The notes beneath the pieces were generated by a model that was not told the origin of the DNA, did not search any database, and saw only the letters and a program-made list of their open reading frames with translations. Shown piece after piece: positions 63,868-64,000 of a DNA stretch of 64,000 nucleotides (the stretch's first letter is position 1; each line of letters begins with the position of its first letter). Location: positions 62,001-126,000 of the forward strand of contig NZ_NRGS01000025.1 of the NCBI RefSeq assembly GCF_002332425.1, written 5' to 3'. The stretch comes from Brachybacterium alimentarium (GTDB lineage: Bacteria; Actinomycetota; Actinomycetes; Actinomycetales; Dermabacteraceae). Made by a program: the position numbers and the translations under genes.

Positions 63868-64000
63868 TCAGACCTGGGGAGGCGTTGCGCCACCCTGCTG
63901 AGGGGGCGTGGTGCCGTCCTGCGGAGCCGTGCTGCCGTCCTGGAGGGGAGCAGCGCCAGCAGCGTGCTGAGGAGCCAGGGCGTCACGGATCTCGGTGAGG
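63868..64000 (-). CDS. mscL: 3' end of probable large-conductance mechanosensitive channel
   Basis: Only the last 44 codons are visible. They read LTEIRDALAPQ and then a Gln/Gly/Pro/Thr-rich tail ending GGATPPQV. The segment LTEIRDAL matches the C-terminal helix of MscL, the channel that opens on osmotic downshock. The repeat-like tail (LQDGST, PQDGTT, PQQGGAT) is a lineage extension. The rest lies beyond the window, so the call rests on a short match. Confidence 0.55.
   Translation of the reverse strand, partial: LTEIRDALAPQHAAGAAPLQDGSTAPQDGTTPPQQGGATPPQV

Overview
The window is GC-rich, gene-dense chromosome of an actinobacterium. Pointers are Lsr2, the linked tilS-hpt-ftsH-folE-folP-folBK-panC-lysS-lsr2 block, an Rv2747-type N-acetylglutamate synthase, a Holin-X family protein and frequent leaderless gene starts. 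Gene order and protein character fit the Dermabacteraceae, perhaps Brachybacterium, but that genus call is inference. I see no rRNA, tRNA, CRISPR array or prophage.

Layout. 1-2455: leuS (cut by the window start) behind a leader peptide and attenuator. 2539-7539: sugar ABC transporter (binding protein plus two permeases, no ATPase) divergent from a ROK regulator; the binding-protein gene is a GC mosaic. 7573-15557: AEC transporter, panD, DEAD-box helicase, L-serine dehydratase, a ribbon-helix-helix/VOC pair, acetyl-CoA synthetase. 15558-20528: a repeat-rich gap, a NarL-type two-component system with a DUF4097 protein, and a LacI regulator. 20650-27133: Holin-X protein, cysS, rlmB, two uncharacterised genes and a shared sugar-transport ATPase (UgpC/MsiK type). 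27280-28659: an insertion sequence with doubled terminal repeats. 28745-31084: peptide deformylase with an acidic insert, a hypothetical protein, and pyrophosphatase.

31151-45522: a long co-directional housekeeping run (dacB, tilS, hpt, ftsH, folE, folP, folB-folK fusion, DUF3180, two PH-domain membrane proteins, a DUF2520 dehydrogenase, panC, lysS, a 55-residue membrane protein, lsr2). Most neighbours overlap by 1-17 bases or are separated by only a few. 45679-58136: a carbon-use region with lutABC-galM, mqo, a DUF624 protein, alpha-L-fucosidase, L-fuconate dehydratase, an aldo/keto reductase, a fuconolactonase-like hydrolase and a FadR-type regulator. The non-phosphorylative L-fucose route ends in pyruvate plus lactate, so lactate oxidation by LutABC next door is a plausible continuation. 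58557-64000: clpC, DedA protein, argA-type acetyltransferase, mutY and the 3' end of a probable mscL.

The most interesting regulatory signal is upstream of leuS. A probably leaderless 21-codon reading frame has three consecutive leucine codons. Its stop codon sits directly before a segment that can pair with the loop and 3' arm of an intrinsic terminator, the textbook arrangement for leucine-sensing attenuation. Other noteworthy items are the mosaic binding-protein gene, the doubled insertion-sequence ends close to the msiK-type promoter, a tandem array seeded from the end of a coding sequence, and the fucose-lactate neighbourhood.
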